NCBI GenBank assembly: GCA_016110215.1
Contig: JADWQD010000001.1
Span: 248,001 to 312,000, forward strand
Source of the DNA: Capronia americana
Lineage: Eukaryota > Ascomycota > Eurotiomycetes > Chaetothyriales > Herpotrichiellaceae
Direction: 5' to 3'
DNA: 64,000 nucleotides
Notes under the pieces: model-generated
Seen by the model: only the letters and a program-made list of their open reading frames with translations
Told to the model about the DNA's origin: nothing
The model's database searches: none
Position numbers and translations under genes: made by a program
Shown here: in pieces, positions 23,503 through 35,932 of the stretch
Numbering within the stretch: position 1 is the stretch's first letter
Layout: every line of letters starts with the position of its first letter

Positions 23503-25981
23503 ATCCTAATCTATTCTAAGAACAAACTAGAGTACGCTAAATAAGTTAAGAAGGTCTTAGAGCGTCTATAAAAGGCCGGACTATAAGTTAATATTAAGAA
23601 AAGCGAGTTTAGCGTTAAGGAGACCTAATATTTAGGATTTATAATCTCTATAAAAGATATTAAAGTAGACTTAGTAAAGATCTAAGTTATTAAAGATTAA
23701 TAGGTTTCTACTATAGTAAAGGGCGTCTAGTTATTCTTAGGTTTCTATAACTACTATTATATATTTATTTACTAGTATAGTCGGATTATAAAACTCCTAA
23801 TATAACTAACTAAGAAAGACTACCCCTTCCTATTTAATAAAGACTACTAAAAGGTATTTAAAGAACTAAAGTTATAACTATTAACGGCCCCTATCCTTAA
23901 CTACTTCTACCCGGAATAATAAACTATACTAGAGACTAACACCTCTAATAGAGTATTAGTAGCGGTTCTATTACAGTTAGATCCTATTAATAGCCGCTAG
24001 CACCCTATCACCTACTATTTAAAGACTATAGCCCCTATAGAATATAACTATAATATCTATAATAAGGAGATACTTACTATTATAAGCGCCTTAGAGTATT
24101 AGCGACTAGAACTATAGAGCGTTATAGACTAGTTCTAAATTTTTACTAACTATTAGGCCTTATAATACTTTATAACTAAGCGGTAATTAACGGCTCATTA
24201 AGCCTAATAAGTAATATCGCTCTCCTAGTACCACTTCTAGATCGCGTTTCGACCGGGTCGCCAGAATAAGAAAGCGGATACCCTAACCCGGTGTAAGTAA
24301 GAATAAGAAGGTTAGAAAGAAGCTATATAGAATAAGAGAATATAAGTTATACTAGGCCCCGAAATACTAGATCCTTAAATCTACTAGGAGTTATAGCTAG
24401 CTCTATTAGATATAGAGCCGTTACTTCTAGTAGACTAGATCTTATAAGTTAATAAGTAGAGCGAGACTCTAGAGGAAGAATATTAAAAGGTATAAGATTA
24501 ATAGGCCCCGTGGAAATTATTATAGAGACTATTACTATACTAAGGTTAATTAGTAATCCTTAATATAGACTACTTATATATAAAGTTAATTAAAGAAGTT
24601 TATAACTAGATATTAATAGCTTATCCGGGCCGTAATAAAACTATAAAACTATTATAGACTTAATACTACTAGCTAAACCTCTCTCAAGATATCGCCTAAT
24701 TTATTTAAAATTACTATACCTATCGTTACACGACTATCCCGCGAGATTTACCTCTAGGTATATTAAAGTCACTACCCGTCCCCGACCGCCCTTAGTAATA
24801 TATCTCTATAGATTTTAAGTTATTCCTAAAGGATATAAAGGGTTTTAATAATATTTTAGTAATTATAGACTACTTAGGTAAATAAGTATACTCTTTACTA
24901 TATTTAAAAACTATAACTATAAAGGATATAGTATAACTATTTATTATATATATATACTATAACTATAGACCCCTAAATACTATTATATCTAATTAAGGAC
25001 TATAATTTATTTTAATATTTTAAACGGAGTTCTACTATATTTTAGGTATAAAGTTAAAATTATTTACCGCTTTTCACCTTTAGATAGACGGCTAAATAGA
25101 GATTATAAACTAGTACCTAGATTAATAACTTTATCTATTTATTAACTACTATTAAGATAACTAGTCCGATCTTTTCCCGATTATAGACTTTATATAAGTA
25201 CTACTACCGTATAATTTAATTAAGATAAGCCCTTTCTATTTTAAAAACGGGTATAAGCCTCGTACGTCTTTTAATTAAAACTAGCTAGGTGAGCCGGCTA
25301 TAGTACGGGAAAGACTCAGCTAAGAAGAAGCCTAAAAGTATATAGAGAGGATATAAGACGCTTAGCAATCCGCTTATACTACTATATTAAGTATATAAGC
25401 GCAGTAATAACGATAAGCCGATAAGCATCGCCGGGAAGTTAATTTCACGGAAGGAGACCTAGTATAGGTGTCCACTAAGAACTAGAGAATAGATTAACTA
25501 AGCCGAAAACTAGCGCACTAAATAACTAGCCCTTTCCGGATACTAGAGAAGGTCGACAACTCTTTTAAGCTAGACCTACCGGATTTAATAAAGATTCACC
25601 CGGTCCTCTTTCCGGACCGTTTACGTAAGGCCGTAGAAGACCCCCTTTTAGGATAGGTTAACGATCCCCCGCCGCTAATTAAGGTAAACGATAAAAATAA
25701 ATAGGAAGTTAAGGAAGTCTTAGCCGTACAGAAGTATCGCGATAGGTTATAATACCGAGTTTAGTGGCTAGGCTAGAATAAGGATCTAGAGTAGTACCCG
25801 GCCTCTAACTTTAAGAACGTACTACATAAGATCCGAGACTATTATAATAGTTACCCTTAATAACCAGGCCCCCCGAAACAATTATAAGAGTGGATTCACT
25901 GTTAGGAGAATAATAAAGACGCGCTGAATCATACTAACGACGATAAAGCCTGAGGACAGACTTCCTTAGAGGGGGGGGTAA

Positions 25982-26345
25982 TATTACGGAACGAGATGTA
26001 CCCGGTATATAAAGTAGCTGGACTAGTATAGATATAGAGGAAGGTTATTATAGCGACAGCTACTAGATTAGAAATCGGGCTTTACTAAGCCTTATCCTAA
26101 TTAGGTAATATACCCGTATAAATTACACGGCTATATATAATTAGCTGTACGTGACTGGGATCCTTAGCGGTGCGCGCGTATACCAGAACCCTTAGTAGAG
26201 GTATACCTTTATCTGAGGCCAGGCGCGACCGTCCCTTTTAGATATTTTCCTTCTCTCTCTAGTTTAGTCTCTTTATATTAAGCAATCTATACCGTTGCGC
26301 AGCGTATACCCTACCTTTATTCTATTAGTATAACGTGCCGTCATA
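25982..26345 (+). repeat. 3' LTR of inner copy 2 (364 bp)
   Basis: It begins right after the G-run purine tract at about 25968-25981 and ends CCGTCATA, with TATAT following. Confidence 0.9.
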
Positions 26346-26350
26346 TATAT

Positions 26351-29300
26351 AGGCCCTAGACTTAGCTTATTTATACCTTAAGCCTTATTTAAATAATTAA
26401 TAAATACTTAACCGCCTTTAGAGAGGCCTTAAGCCTAAAATCTAATAGATATTTACTATATTATTTATAAAATATAAGCCTAATATTTATATAGACTATA
26501 TTAAGTATACTACCCGCCTTAAGAGGTAGCTTATTTAGAAATAAGATAAATCTACTTAAAGAGTTTAAACTACTATATTAGCTATCTAAATAATTTATAC
26601 TGATAACTATAAGGCTAAAGGCTAATCTACCTTAGCCCTTAGCCTAGTAAAGGATACTAATAGAGATATTAAAATAACTACTAACGCTATAAAGTTATTC
26701 TAACCCTTTAATAACTCTTAAAGCTATAGCTAGAACTTATCTTAAGGAGAAAAAGGTAGATATAATATCTATATCCCTATATTTAATTTATATAAAGGCT
26801 TAGCTACTACTAATTATAATAAACCCCGATATTATAATTATAATAAGATAAAATATATTTATAAGGACTATTAAGCTTACCTAAACCCTAGCTAGTAAGA
26901 TTAGAAGCGGGGAAAAGCCCGCTATTACTAGATAATAAGATATCTAGTAGTAAAGAGAAAGAGAATAAGAAACTCTTAGAAGAGTATAAGCCCCCTAATA
27001 TAATAACTACCGCTAGTCTACTACCTTTTAAAGCGCTTTTAGCTATAGCTATATACTCTAATATTAAGTATAGACCCCTTAATAAAAGTAATATTACTAA
27101 TAGAATACTTAGCTAGTTTAAGACCCCTATACTAGTCTTAATCCTTATTAATACTAATTCTAATCTCTTATTTATATTAAGGACGGTCTATAATTATTTA
27201 TATAGAGATATTAAGATTTAATAAATACTCTTAATATATATATAACTTACTAATAGTAATACTATCTATACTTTATAAACTTTAGTAATAAGACTTATAC
27301 TAAAGGATCTTTAAGTATAAATAGAGCTATATATCCTTAATTAGGATATTTATAATATTATCCTTAAAATAGACTAACTATAGAAGTATAAAGCTAAATA
27401 AAATTTCTATTAATTTAGTTTAACTATTTATAATAAAAGTTAGAAAACTATATTAATCTCTCTCTAATTATTCTATACTCTAAATAATAATATTAAAAAA
27501 AAGGTCTTTATCGGCCTTAATTATATTAAATACTATAAGGCTATAAAGCTAGTTAAGAAATTCCTTTTAAATAGAGCCCTAAAACTTCTAAGAGAGATAA
27601 AAAGTTTAGAACTCTATATAGATATATAGAAAGGCTAAGTACTATACCTTATAGTAATTTACTAATATACTAAAGTAACGCTTAATACCCTAAAGCCTAT
27701 CCCTAAACTATTCTTCTATATAGATCTAGACTTTAAACTTATTATTTAAAGAGTAAAGGGCTCCTTCCGCTAGAAGATTATCCCTAAGAAGCCTAAGAAG
27801 TATAATATTAAGTATAAAATTAATATTAATAATATAAAGCTAATAAATATTTTTTACTACTCTCTTTTAAAGATATATTATAATATATAAAACTATATAA
27901 TTAAGGAACTTCTTATTAAAAGCCTAGTTTAGCCCTCTACTAGTCTATAGGGCTCTCTAGTCCTCTTTATCCTAAAGCTAAGAGGGGAGTAGAGAATATA
28001 TATTAATTACTATATTCTTAATAACGTTATAAAGAAGGATATCTATCCCCTACTATATATCTAGAACTACTTAAACTAAATTAGTAATACTTAATACCTT
28101 TTAAAGATTAATTTAACCTTTAGATATTACTAAATTAAGATAATAAAGTCCTTAATTAAAAAGACCGCCTTTAATATATAAGATAGAAAGTATAAATAAA
28201 TTACTATACTCTTTAGACTTATAAATATCTTAGCGACCTTTTAGCGGATTATAAATAATACTCTTAAGGACCTATTATATAAAGACTTTATAGTAGTATA
28301 CTTAAATAATATTATTATCTTCTTAGTATTTAAGAAAGAATATAAAAACTATCTTTACTAAATACTAAACTATCTTAAGGAGAATAAGCTCTATATAAAG
28401 CCTTTAAAGTATATTATTAGAGCTTAAGAAATTAAGTTTTATAGCTATATTATTAGTAATAAATAGTATAAATCTATTCTTATAAAGATTTAAGCTATTA
28501 TTAACTAACTATAGCCCTAAAATATTTATAAAGTTTAATAGTTCCTAAGTTTTACCTTATACTATTAGAGATATATTTAAAACTTTATAAAGCTAGTAGT
28601 ACCCCTCTTTAACTTACTAATTAAGGCCGATACTAAGCTTTAAAAGAAGAAGTTCCGGCTTATTAAATAGAATATAAGATATAAAGTAGCCTTTAGACTA
28701 TTAAAAAAGGCTTTATTATTTAAGCTAGTCTTATAGTAAGTTAATAAGTTAGAACCCTTTTAAATTAAGATTAACTACTTAGAATAGGCCCTTAAAGCTA
28801 TACTTCTATAGCTAGGGCTTAATAGGAAATAGTACTTAGTAGCCTTTAAAGGATATAAGCTTTAAGGAGCTAAACTTAACTATCTTATCTAAGAAAAGGA
28901 GCTTTTAGCTATTAAGTATATTCTTTAAATATAGTAAGTATATATATAAAATAGTTATTAAACTATTATTATTACTAATTATAAAAGCCTTAAGTATATA
29001 AATAATACTTATACCCCCTTAAAGAGGCTTATAAGATAGCTAAATAAGTTTATAAAATTTTAACTTAATATTTAGTACTATAAGGGATTTAAAGCTATAG
29101 TTCCTAATACTATCTCTTAAAAGCTAGACTTTATTAAAACTATCTCTATAAGAGAAGCTTAAATATTTACTCTAAATTATTAGTTAAATACTCTAAATAC
29201 TATAGAAGCTAGTATAAATAATAATAACCTACTTAACTATAGTCTAGACTAGAAAATAGCCCTTATTTAGTACCTTTAAGACCTCTTAAAGAAGCTAATA

Positions 29301-30650
29301 GTATAATAAAAGAAACTTCTAATAAATAATAATCTTAAAAACTTTATTTTATAAAATAAATAACTCTATTATAAAGTTAATAATATATATATTCTATTTA
29401 TCTCTAAACCCTTCTAAAAAGATTTTATTAATTACTACTATTAATACTATAGCTATTTTAGTACTTCTATACTAAATAGTATTATTAAATTCTATAAATA
29501 GTAGCTAAATATATAAAGAGATATTTATAAATATATAAAGATATATTAAGAGTATTAATTAGTATAATAAAGAAAGACTAAATAAGAAGAACTTTACTTA
29601 TAAGTTAAACTAACTATAAGGCCCTTTAAAAGTAAGTAATTAACTTTATTAAACTTTTATTATATATATTAGATAATAAGTAGTAAATCCTAATAATAAT
29701 TAACTAAATAACTAAGTAGCCGCTTATAAGGGCTACTAAGGATACTATCTTTAAAACTATCGCTAACTTCCTCTTTAATATTTACTATAACTATAAAGCT
29801 TTTTAAGAGCTTCTTTCTAATAATAAAGCTAATTTAATATTTAGAATAGTTAAATATTACCTTAATTAAGTTAAGATAAAGTATTAAACTATAATACTAT
29901 ACTATCTATAAATAAATAATAAGGTTAAAAAACTTAATAGTATACTAGAAAGTATATTAATAAAGTAACTTATAAATTAATCTATTACTAAATAGGCTTT
30001 ATAACTTTTATTAGCTCTCTTTACTTACTATATTTAAGCTTATAATAATATTAAAATATCTTCTTTTAAACTTATATATAGTATTAAACTCCGCCTAATA
30101 AGAGATAAGAATAACTTTAATAAGAATAATCTAAACTAGAACTTTAGTATATATCTTAAGAATCTATAAATAGTATATTATAAGATTAATTAAAAACTTA
30201 TTAAGAGGAGTATCTATATAAAGAAGCTATATTAAGATTACTTAACTCCCCTTATAACTAGCCTAAAGATAAAAGAATATATTCTCCTAGCTAATAAATA
30301 GCGCTAAAAGTTTAAATTAACCTACTTTAGACTCTTTAGGATTAAGAAGAAGCTATAGTTTAGTATTTATATCCTTATCACCTAGCTAAGAGACTCTAAA
30401 GAATAGTAGATCCTCCTAAAGCCTATTAATAGAGCTAGGCTTATTAAATACCGCTCTTCTAATAAGGAGAGCGAAGAAATTAGGGCTATAATAATTTCCG
30501 TCTAGTAATAATAGCTTTAAGAAAAGAAGATTACTATTAAAAGACTATTAAAGAAAATCTTAAAGGTTTTAGAATAAGATAAGGTACCTTTAATATATAA
30601 TAAACTTATTACTATTCCTTAAAAGTAATAGCTTATCGCTAAAAAGTAAT
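26351..30650 (+). pseudogene. Gag end and pol of outer element, RIP-inactivated
   Basis: The zinc knuckle is at about 26830-26871, with TAT codons where CX2CX4HX4C needs Cys and His. Reverse transcriptase follows: PSTS, VLFI and INYYILNNVIKKDIYPL can be read around 27930-28060, and YLNN lies at 28299-28310. RNase H comes next, then an integrase core at about 29780-30110 with an NNKVKKLNSILESILIK reading that matches the C-terminal NGKVEKLNG region of Gypsy integrases. Stops occur every few codons. Confidence 0.75.
28299..28310 (+). other. Reverse transcriptase active-site motif mutated to YLNN (outer element)
   Basis: TAC TTA AAT AAT in a VVYLNNIIIF reading. It shows the same double Asp-to-Asn loss as both inner copies. 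Confidence 0.75.
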
Positions 30651-33600
30651 AACCTAGTACTTATTTAAGTAAAGTAAAGGAGGAGTAAGAAGAAGTCTAT
30701 ATATAAAGGGGTAAAGAAGACTCTATAACTATAAGAGTAAATTTAAATATAACTAGAAACCCTTAAAATACTTTAGTAAATTTAGTAATATTAACTTTAG
30801 CTTAAAAGAAGATAATATTTAAATATTAATTAAATACTACTATATTAATAATAAAACCCTAAGCTAAAGAGGAAATAGCTACTTAAAGCCCTTCTAGAGA
30901 CTTATAGGGTACTATAGAAGATAAAATAGAGTAGTCTCTATAAAATCTTTAAAATTTAATAGAGTAAATACTATAACCTACTACTTAAGGCCTATTTATA
31001 TATAGACTAACTTAAAGAATAGAATAAGTATTTATAATTAAGGTAAGTCTAATTATTTAGACTCCTTAAAAAAAGAAAAGACTATAAAGTATATCTAAAT
31101 CTATAGATAGCTCTTTAAATAGCTAGAAAATACTAGTTTAAGAAAAATATATTCTAGAATAGGCCTTATAAAAGAATTTAAAGCTTATAGTAAAAAGAAG
31201 AGAGTAATTAAACTTTAATAATACTTAAATTATATAAATACTTAATTTATTTTTAGGTTTTAAAGAAAGAAAATATAGTTATATATATCTAAAGATATAT
31301 CTTTTAGCTAAAATACTTTATTAAGATTACCTTTTTATATATTAAAACGCCTTTAAGTAAACCTAAGTAGTAAAACTTATTATAACTAATAAGTATCTAA
31401 AGTATAACCCTTACTTAAAGCTTATTACTATCTAAAAGAAATACTATAAAATTATTTAATTTCTATTTAGTTATATAGCTTAGTAAGCCTTACTAGAATC
31501 TTTACTATAAATCCTCTTTATAATATAATAATCTTTAGTTATTTAAACTATAGTATAAAACTAATTAAGTAGACTAATAAGGACTTAAAGAAGTATATAA
31601 TTATAAGTTAAATCTAGAACCTCTATAGGCGGAAAGAGGTATTAAAAAGTATAAATAGTATAAAGATATATTAAAAATAATATAATTAATAGCTATAGTT
31701 AACTTAGCGGAATACTACTAAAGATCTATACTCCGTCTTAATATCTTAATATCTATCTCTAATAGACCTTAGACCCTTTTAGAGGATTATTAAGTCTTAA
31801 GGAAAGACGTTATATATTACTATATAAAGCTAGTACTACTATAACTAATTTATATAGATATAGTAGATATATTAGACGTCTCTAAATACTATAAATAAGA
31901 GGAAATTATAATATTTCCGGAAGTATATTAACCGCCGCTACTAGCTAAGCTTAATAATTTAAAATAAACCCTACTTAGTAGATAAGTTAGGGTCTATAAA
32001 AGTATAGCTAGATATAAAGGCTTTAATATACTTAGTTACTCTAAAGATAGGGCGTCTCGAATCTAGAATATTTAGCTAAGGCTACTCTTAAAGCCGCGAC
32101 CTTTAGCTATTATAAGGTTAACTTTCGCTAGTATAATATTAATAAAGTATACTTACTCCGCTAGAGTAGTATTTAGAACTAAAGTAATACTCTTTAGTAT
32201 AATTAGTTTAATAACTTTATAAGTAGTCTTAATAAAGAAGATAACTATATTTAGCTTATTATCTATAAAAGATATATAGTTAATAGTATAGCTTTAGTTA
32301 TTTTTTAGACGCTTAGTATTATAGATTATATATCCTTTATTAAGAGCTTCCTTAAAAAGAATTAAAGAAACTAGTAAAGTATACTTAGATAACTTTATAG
32401 ATATAGTATCGCTAGTACCGCTCTTATAGAGCGAGTAGAGCTAGCTATAAATATAGTAAAATATATAATTAGATTAAAGTAACTAGATAGAATTTAAAGC
32501 TATAAGCGTTAAATATACCCGGATATATATAGAAAAGATAGGTTTAGCTAAGTTAACTAGATTAATACTTTATTAATAAGTATTATATAGCTTTAGTTTA
32601 ATACTATTATAAGTATATATAAGGGCTATAGTAAAGTCTTTAGCGACTAAAGTAGGCTAATACTTACTTAAGAACTTTAAGGGCTAATATATATTACTTT
32701 TAGTAAGTAGCTATAAGGTTTAATATATATTTATAGAGAGCTAGTTAAGCCGCTTACTAAGGGCTTTATTAATAATACTAGACTATTTATACTAGTAAAT
32801 AAAGCTAAAGTTATATATATTATATTATTATAAAGTAATTTATCTTTAGGGTTAGTAATAAATAATAAGTTAAAGGCTTTTAAGCTTATAGTTAAAAGCT
32901 ATAAATAATTATCTCTACCCTTATAAATATAGGCTATATTAATAATCTTCTAATTAAAGGCTTTATATATAGGGCCCTTAGGCTATAAATAGCCTATTAA
33001 TATAGTATAGCGCGGTTATTCTTACTATAGATCTATTAGTTAAGCTTTAAAAGAGCTTTAGATAAGTACTTATACTTATATTAAAGAGAGAATTATCCGC
33101 GATAATACTAAAGAAGGCCTAAAAGCTATAGAGTAAGCTAAAGATAATTAAAGTTTAAGGAAAGATTATAATAAAAGTAAGATAAAGAGAGAGAAGTACT
33201 AGTTAATAAATAAAGAGGCTAAAAGAAAAAGGTAAAGGGAATATTTATAGATATTAACTTTATTAATAGACTATATTAAGACTATTATTTATATATATTA
33301 ATAATAATATTACCCCTTCTCTATTACTATTAAATACTCCTAATAAGTACTATTACTTATTTAGTATTTATTACTAAAGGGCTAAACTAGATAACTATAA
33401 AGATAGTAGTTATACCTAACTAATAGAGAGGTAAGGTCTATTTACTCCGCTGATAGTAAGTAAATTCCTTATAGTCTCGACGATATTAATTTAGAGGGTT
33501 AAATAAGTAAAGCACCCCTTTAATAGGACTATACCCTACTCCGGTCGCCCTCTTTTACTATACTATACTATAGGCCTACTATATATTTATAAATAGGCCT

Positions 33601-33725
33601 AGGTTCGCTACTTACCCCTCTACCTCTCTAAGCTTATATAATAAACTTTACTAGGATATCTTAAATAGCCTTATAAAGTATACTAGGTTATTAAAGGAGG
33701 GCCTTTAAGGCTAAGTAGGGGAGGC
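30651..33725. other. Long 3' region of outer element, content unknown
   Basis: About 3 kb between the decayed integrase end and the 3' LTR. It is RIP-mutated and AT-rich, with no usable frame and no domain I can recognise on either strand. It ends in the purine tract AAGTAGGGGAGG (33713-33724). It may be an extra open frame or a long untranslated tail of this family. Confidence 0.5.
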
Positions 33726-33894
33726 TATAACTGGGAAGGTTACCCGGGGAACCTGTAAAGACGCTGCCAAGGCGTCACAGGCTGTATAGGTGTTCTATAC
33801 CCACACGTAAGATTACCGTAGCCCTCGTAACTATATAGTCTGGCGTCCCCTAGGACCCCTCTGAATTTATTATGTCCTCCGGAATTGAGTCACA
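33726..33894 (+). repeat. 3' LTR of outer Gypsy element (169 bp)
   Basis: It starts TATAACTGGG (the RIP form of TGTGACTGGG) and ends GTCACA, followed by GTAC. It is co-linear with the 5' LTR without gaps. It ends 179 bp from the stop codon of the next gene. Confidence 0.92.
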
Positions 33895-34073
33895 GTACTC
33901 GCACTCACGAGGTTGTGTTTGAAAGAGGCTGTTCGGATCAGCGTCGCTTCTATTTTGAGATGCCTGAGTAGTTAGGACGCGATCCAACGCTCAAATTATC
34001 CATTCTAGCTACGATCACACACCTCATGTTTCCAATAATCAGTAGATGTCTCTTTGTGTTGAGGAACGAAGCG

Positions 34074-35469
34074 TCAATTTGGTCTGGATATCTCAAACAC
34101 CGTTTCCACTTTCAGCTCTCGGTCAGGAAGCGTCGCTAAGTCTACGAAAAGGAAATCATTTTCATATCTCCTGATATTTGCACGACATCGAAGTTCCTCT
34201 ACGTTCACCACTTCGAAGCATAAGCTCGATCTAAAAGGTGTAGCCGTTAGCGATCGCAATGCCCGAGATGTTCCACATCCACATACCAATTCGAGATCTG
34301 CCAGCGCTTCTTCGGGCTCCAGGTCCTGAACGCGAATACTTTTTACAAGTCCCTCGGTCCAAGCACGTACGACAGGCGGAACACCGGTTCTCTCGTCTGT
34401 GATCAACTTCTCCTCCACAGCATCACCACGACGAATCGTGACCTTTGAATCTGCAACAGTGACGACGCCACGGTCGCAGGCGATCGTCCATTCGGATCCG
34501 GTGAGAGAAGTGCCCACAGACTGTTGGTATGTGCCTGCGATCCCTGACTGTAGTTCCAGAATAGCATTTATTGTATCCACAGGAGGAAGATGGTCCTGCA
34601 AAAGGGTCGTGAAGGCCGAAACCCGAGTTATCTTGTTTGATACCGGCTGCGACTCCAGAAGTCGCCTCAGTCCTGCAACGTAGTGGACGCCACCATCAAG
34701 CAAAAACCCTCCTTGGTGAGTTGGAATCTTGCGCCATTCGGTCTCTGGACGGTTGTTATGAGCCGGCCTCGAATAGTCAATGTAATTGATTGCAAGGGGT
34801 TCTTACCGAAGAACTTCCACCCCTTCTGAATGTTATCAGAAATCCGGACGTTGAATCCTAGAATTCTTCCCAACTTAGACACCTCTCCTTTTGCTGCAGC
34901 AATACTGGCCAGAAACCGCCAGTTCTCGGCTACATGCCAAGAAGCTTTGATGTTGTGATCCTCTCTGTACCAAGCGATCAATTCCGCGGCCTCCTTGAGG
35001 TTCTCGGCGACCGGTTTTTCGGACAAAACATGCTTGCCCGCCACAAGCGCTGCTCGAATGAAGTCCGTTTGATTTGCAATAGGCAATCTCCATCTCTCAG
35101 CATCATTCCGGAGATGACGGAGAATACTTACGCTATGACAACAGCTTTGATGTCCGAACGCTGCAACAAGTCGTCAAACGACGAGTTGGAATCGTCAGAG
35201 TATACGTCAATGCCAGGCACCTGTGAGGCAATGGCATGGGCAGATCGAAGTGATCTGGAGTATACGGCCCTCAATCTCAGGTGCTCAGACGCTTGAATGG
35301 CGGGCTTCGGAGGTTAGAACAGATGAAGCCATGCGAGAGCAGTACAACAATACTTACCAAATGTTCTTCTCTTGCCCATATACCTGGTGGCATCGTTATC
35401 AGCATATCGAAGCGAACCGTACAGTAGCTTGCACTCACCACCGCCAACGAGAGCCACGTTTAATGCCAT
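34074..35469 (-). CDS. Gfo/Idh/MocA family oxidoreductase, five exons
   Basis: The exons are 35469-35439, 35383-35358, 35304-35132, 35087-34807 and 34744-34074, separated by GT-AG introns of 55, 53, 44 and 62 nt; the total is 393 residues in one frame. The N-terminal nucleotide-binding motif VALVGGG and the family motif EKP (residues 100-102, in HVLSEKPVAEN) are present, followed by GGFLLDGGVHYVAG in the C-terminal domain. The family oxidises or isomerises sugars, inositols and related polyols with NAD(P); the substrate is unknown. It is divergently arranged with a second family member and followed by a sugar transporter, suggesting a carbohydrate-use cluster. The acceptor of intron 2 (CTCCGAAG) was chosen because it restores HLPAIQASEHL; a nearer AG would shorten it. 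Confidence 0.87.
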
Positions 35470-35932
35470 AAGTGGAAAGTTCGACTAATGTGAGTGTCCA
35501 GATATTTGATGTGAGGTTGGGCTGCGGCAGTCTTTGAGCGAAACCCACACATCAACCTGGCTATACTGGAGTCGGGAAAGTACAATTAGTTTCTTGCCAA
35601 ACCGCTCATCTGGGGTCTTAACCGGCGGTGCCACTTGGTCGGCTTGATCAGGTCACTACTATCGCGGAACGCTGAGCAAGTCAGAGATGGCTACCGTGGG
35701 GATAGAGGCTGTAAGACCGACGGGGCCAGAGATCGGAGTTTCCCCAAGTGGTAGAGGAGCTTCCTCGGGATATGCTAGCTTTTTGAAGAACGTCCGCTGC
35801 CGTGAGGCTCGACTATTAGACAATCCCTTCGGACTCTTCCGCCACCACAAGAGTTCGCAAGTTTCCAGATTGTAAAGCAATCGTGCTCGTCTTCTCACAC
35901 AAGCCATAATCTCTGATTTTTGTCAAAGCTCA
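35470..35932. promoter_or_regulatory. Divergent promoter of the two Gfo/Idh/MocA genes
   Basis: 463 bp between the two divergent ATGs, so both genes may share control elements. I see no convincing palindromic factor site. Confidence 0.4.

Larger units (their letters stand above)
20213..26345 (+). mobile_element. Inner Gypsy/chromovirus copy 2, RIP-mutated
   Basis: A complete element of 6133 bp with 364-bp LTRs (20213-20576, 25982-26345) and a TATAT duplication on both sides (20208-20212, 26346-26350). Decayed products can be read: reverse transcriptase from about 23101 (ENLLKGFIK, then SPILFIEK and NAIIKKDYYLLPL) with YLNN at 23491-23502; integrase zinc region near 24620 and core about 24770-25260; and a C-terminal chromodomain-like stretch (KIRDYYNSYP, then PGPPKQL) at about 25800-25890. 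Many CpG sites and some CA/TG survive, so it is less mutated than copy 1, but stops still close every frame. Confidence 0.92.
12031..33894 (+). mobile_element. Outer Ty3/Gypsy LTR retrotransposon, RIP-mutated, with two nested insertions
   Basis: Two 169-bp LTRs (12031-12199 and 33726-33894) bound the block, flanked by GTAC on both sides (12027-12030 and 33895-33898). LTR ends are TGTGAC/GTCACA at the 5' copy. Removing two inserts of 6133 bp plus their 5-bp duplications leaves 9588 bp. Coding remnants read left to right: gag around 13680-13919, continuing at 20058-20212 and 26351-26820; a zinc knuckle at about 26830-26871; reverse transcriptase at about 27830-28600; and integrase at about 29450-30120 with a decayed PYHPQTNGKVEKLNG-like stretch. 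A purine tract precedes the 3' LTR. Domain order RT before integrase indicates Gypsy. CpA and TpG are almost absent inside and stops are everywhere, the hallmark of RIP, so it is inactive. Confidence 0.9.

Noticed and set aside
12200..33725. Unusual AT-rich DNA as a centromere, mitochondrial insert or foreign DNA
   Set aside because: LTR pairs, target duplications, Gypsy domain order and CpA/TpG depletion explain the whole block as RIP-mutated retrotransposons.
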